From: RYN-230 sp963770545
Lineage (GTDB): Bacteria > Actinomycetota > Actinomycetes > Streptosporangiales > Streptosporangiaceae
NCBI GenBank assembly: GCA_963770545.1
Contig: CAVYQF010000013.1
Span: 73,515 to 137,514 of the forward strand
Direction: 5' to 3'
DNA: 64,000 nucleotides
In this document: piece after piece, positions 63,653 to 64,000 of the stretch
Layout of the letters: the number at the start of each line of letters is the position of its first letter
Numbering within the stretch: the first letter of the stretch is position 1
Program-made: the position numbers and the translations under genes
The notes under the pieces: generated by a model
Told to the model about the DNA's origin: nothing
Databases searched by the model: none
What the model saw: the letters and a program-made list of their open reading frames with translations, nothing else

Positions 63653-64000
63653 CAGCGCCAGCCACGCCCGGCCGGATCGGGGCGGTCCCGCTGCGCGACC
63701 GCCCCGGCCCGGCCCGTTCCCTGCCCGTCAATGACGGCGGTGGGCGTGGAAGCCGACAATTCGCTGTCCTCACCAAAGCGGCGGCGGGATCGCCGGCCCC
63801 TAAGAACGGCCGGAATTGCCCGAATTGCCACACCATACGTGAGCAGGAGGTGCCGCTTTCGCGATCACCTGTCGCTTTGGTGATACCACTGGAGAAAATA
63901 GGTTGAGCCGTGACTCTGACCCGGTATGCCTTTACCTGAGCAGATGCCGCGCATAACTTTCAGCCCCGCGCGGCAGCGGTGCTAACTGCCGGTTCTAACT
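63653..64000. other. Region upstream of the GT-C gene, no separate gene supported
   Basis: About 350 nt to the window end. The first part (63653-63831) probably encodes the true N-terminus of the GT-C protein in a shifted frame (see that entry). The remainder is moderately AT-rich and likely promoter DNA; nothing else is visible. Confidence 0.4.

Overview
The window looks like chromosomal DNA of a high-GC actinomycete (Actinomycetota). Coding sequence is strongly GC-biased at third positions, GTG starts are common, and the gene families fit: LAL-type giant LuxR regulators, an F420/PPOX-type oxidoreductase, mycothiol-type arsenate reductase, SigG-like ECF sigma factor, SpoIIE/HATPase fusion, MerR-PP2C fusion, hopanoid-type glycosyltransferase HpnB, PadR with its membrane partner, and DUF2087. 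I cannot name the genus from sequence alone. No insertion sequence, prophage, CRISPR array or rRNA was seen; there are two tRNAs (Pro-TGG, Gly-TCC).

Layout. 1-5.3 kb: PhzF-like and PLP sulfur-amino-acid lyase genes divergent from an Lrp/AsnC regulator, a broken PucR regulator, an MFS exporter. 5.4-15.9 kb: a SigG-like sigma factor behind a nested palindrome, RidA, HNH endonuclease, HIT protein, the tRNAs, a ribbon-helix-helix/MazF toxin-antitoxin pair, a phosphotransferase, a methyltransferase, DUF2087, an AlkA-like glycosylase and a YcaC-like hydrolase. 16-26 kb: three giant LuxR/LAL regulators around a metallo-beta-lactamase-fold gene. This area holds the strangest DNA in the window: nearly 1 kb of almost pure A/G sequence, with one 327-nt run lacking any C, and an MBL gene next to it whose codons can be read as C-to-A conversions. 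26-38 kb: PP2C, VapBC, alkylsulfatase with a GAP-family protein, a WD-repeat membrane protein, a dehalogenase-like hydrolase, a cation efflux protein, an arsenate-resistance remnant, and PadR. 38-47.5 kb: two coupled unknown genes, TauE/SafE, SRPBCC-ArsR pair, several short tandem arrays, a perfect 27-bp inverted repeat, and two paralogous secreted proteins. 47.7-64 kb: HpnB, flotillin and a small partner separated by a cellulose-synthase-like glycosyltransferase, a 7 x 32-bp minisatellite, ribokinase, FAD monooxygenase, SpoIIE phosphatase, a MacB-like ABC exporter, and a GT-C glycosyltransferase.

A recurring theme is damage to otherwise well-conserved genes. Single-base indels in C/G runs, several in compensating pairs, affect the sigma factor, YCII protein, phosphotransferase, YcaC, LAL regulators, flotillin and GT2. 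Out-of-frame internal deletions affect PPOX, MerR-PP2C and aquaporin/acetyltransferase. There are nonsense changes in the LAL genes and in one secreted paralogue. Consensus or assembly error explains many of these at least as well as true gene decay, so every pseudogene call here depends on re-sequencing.
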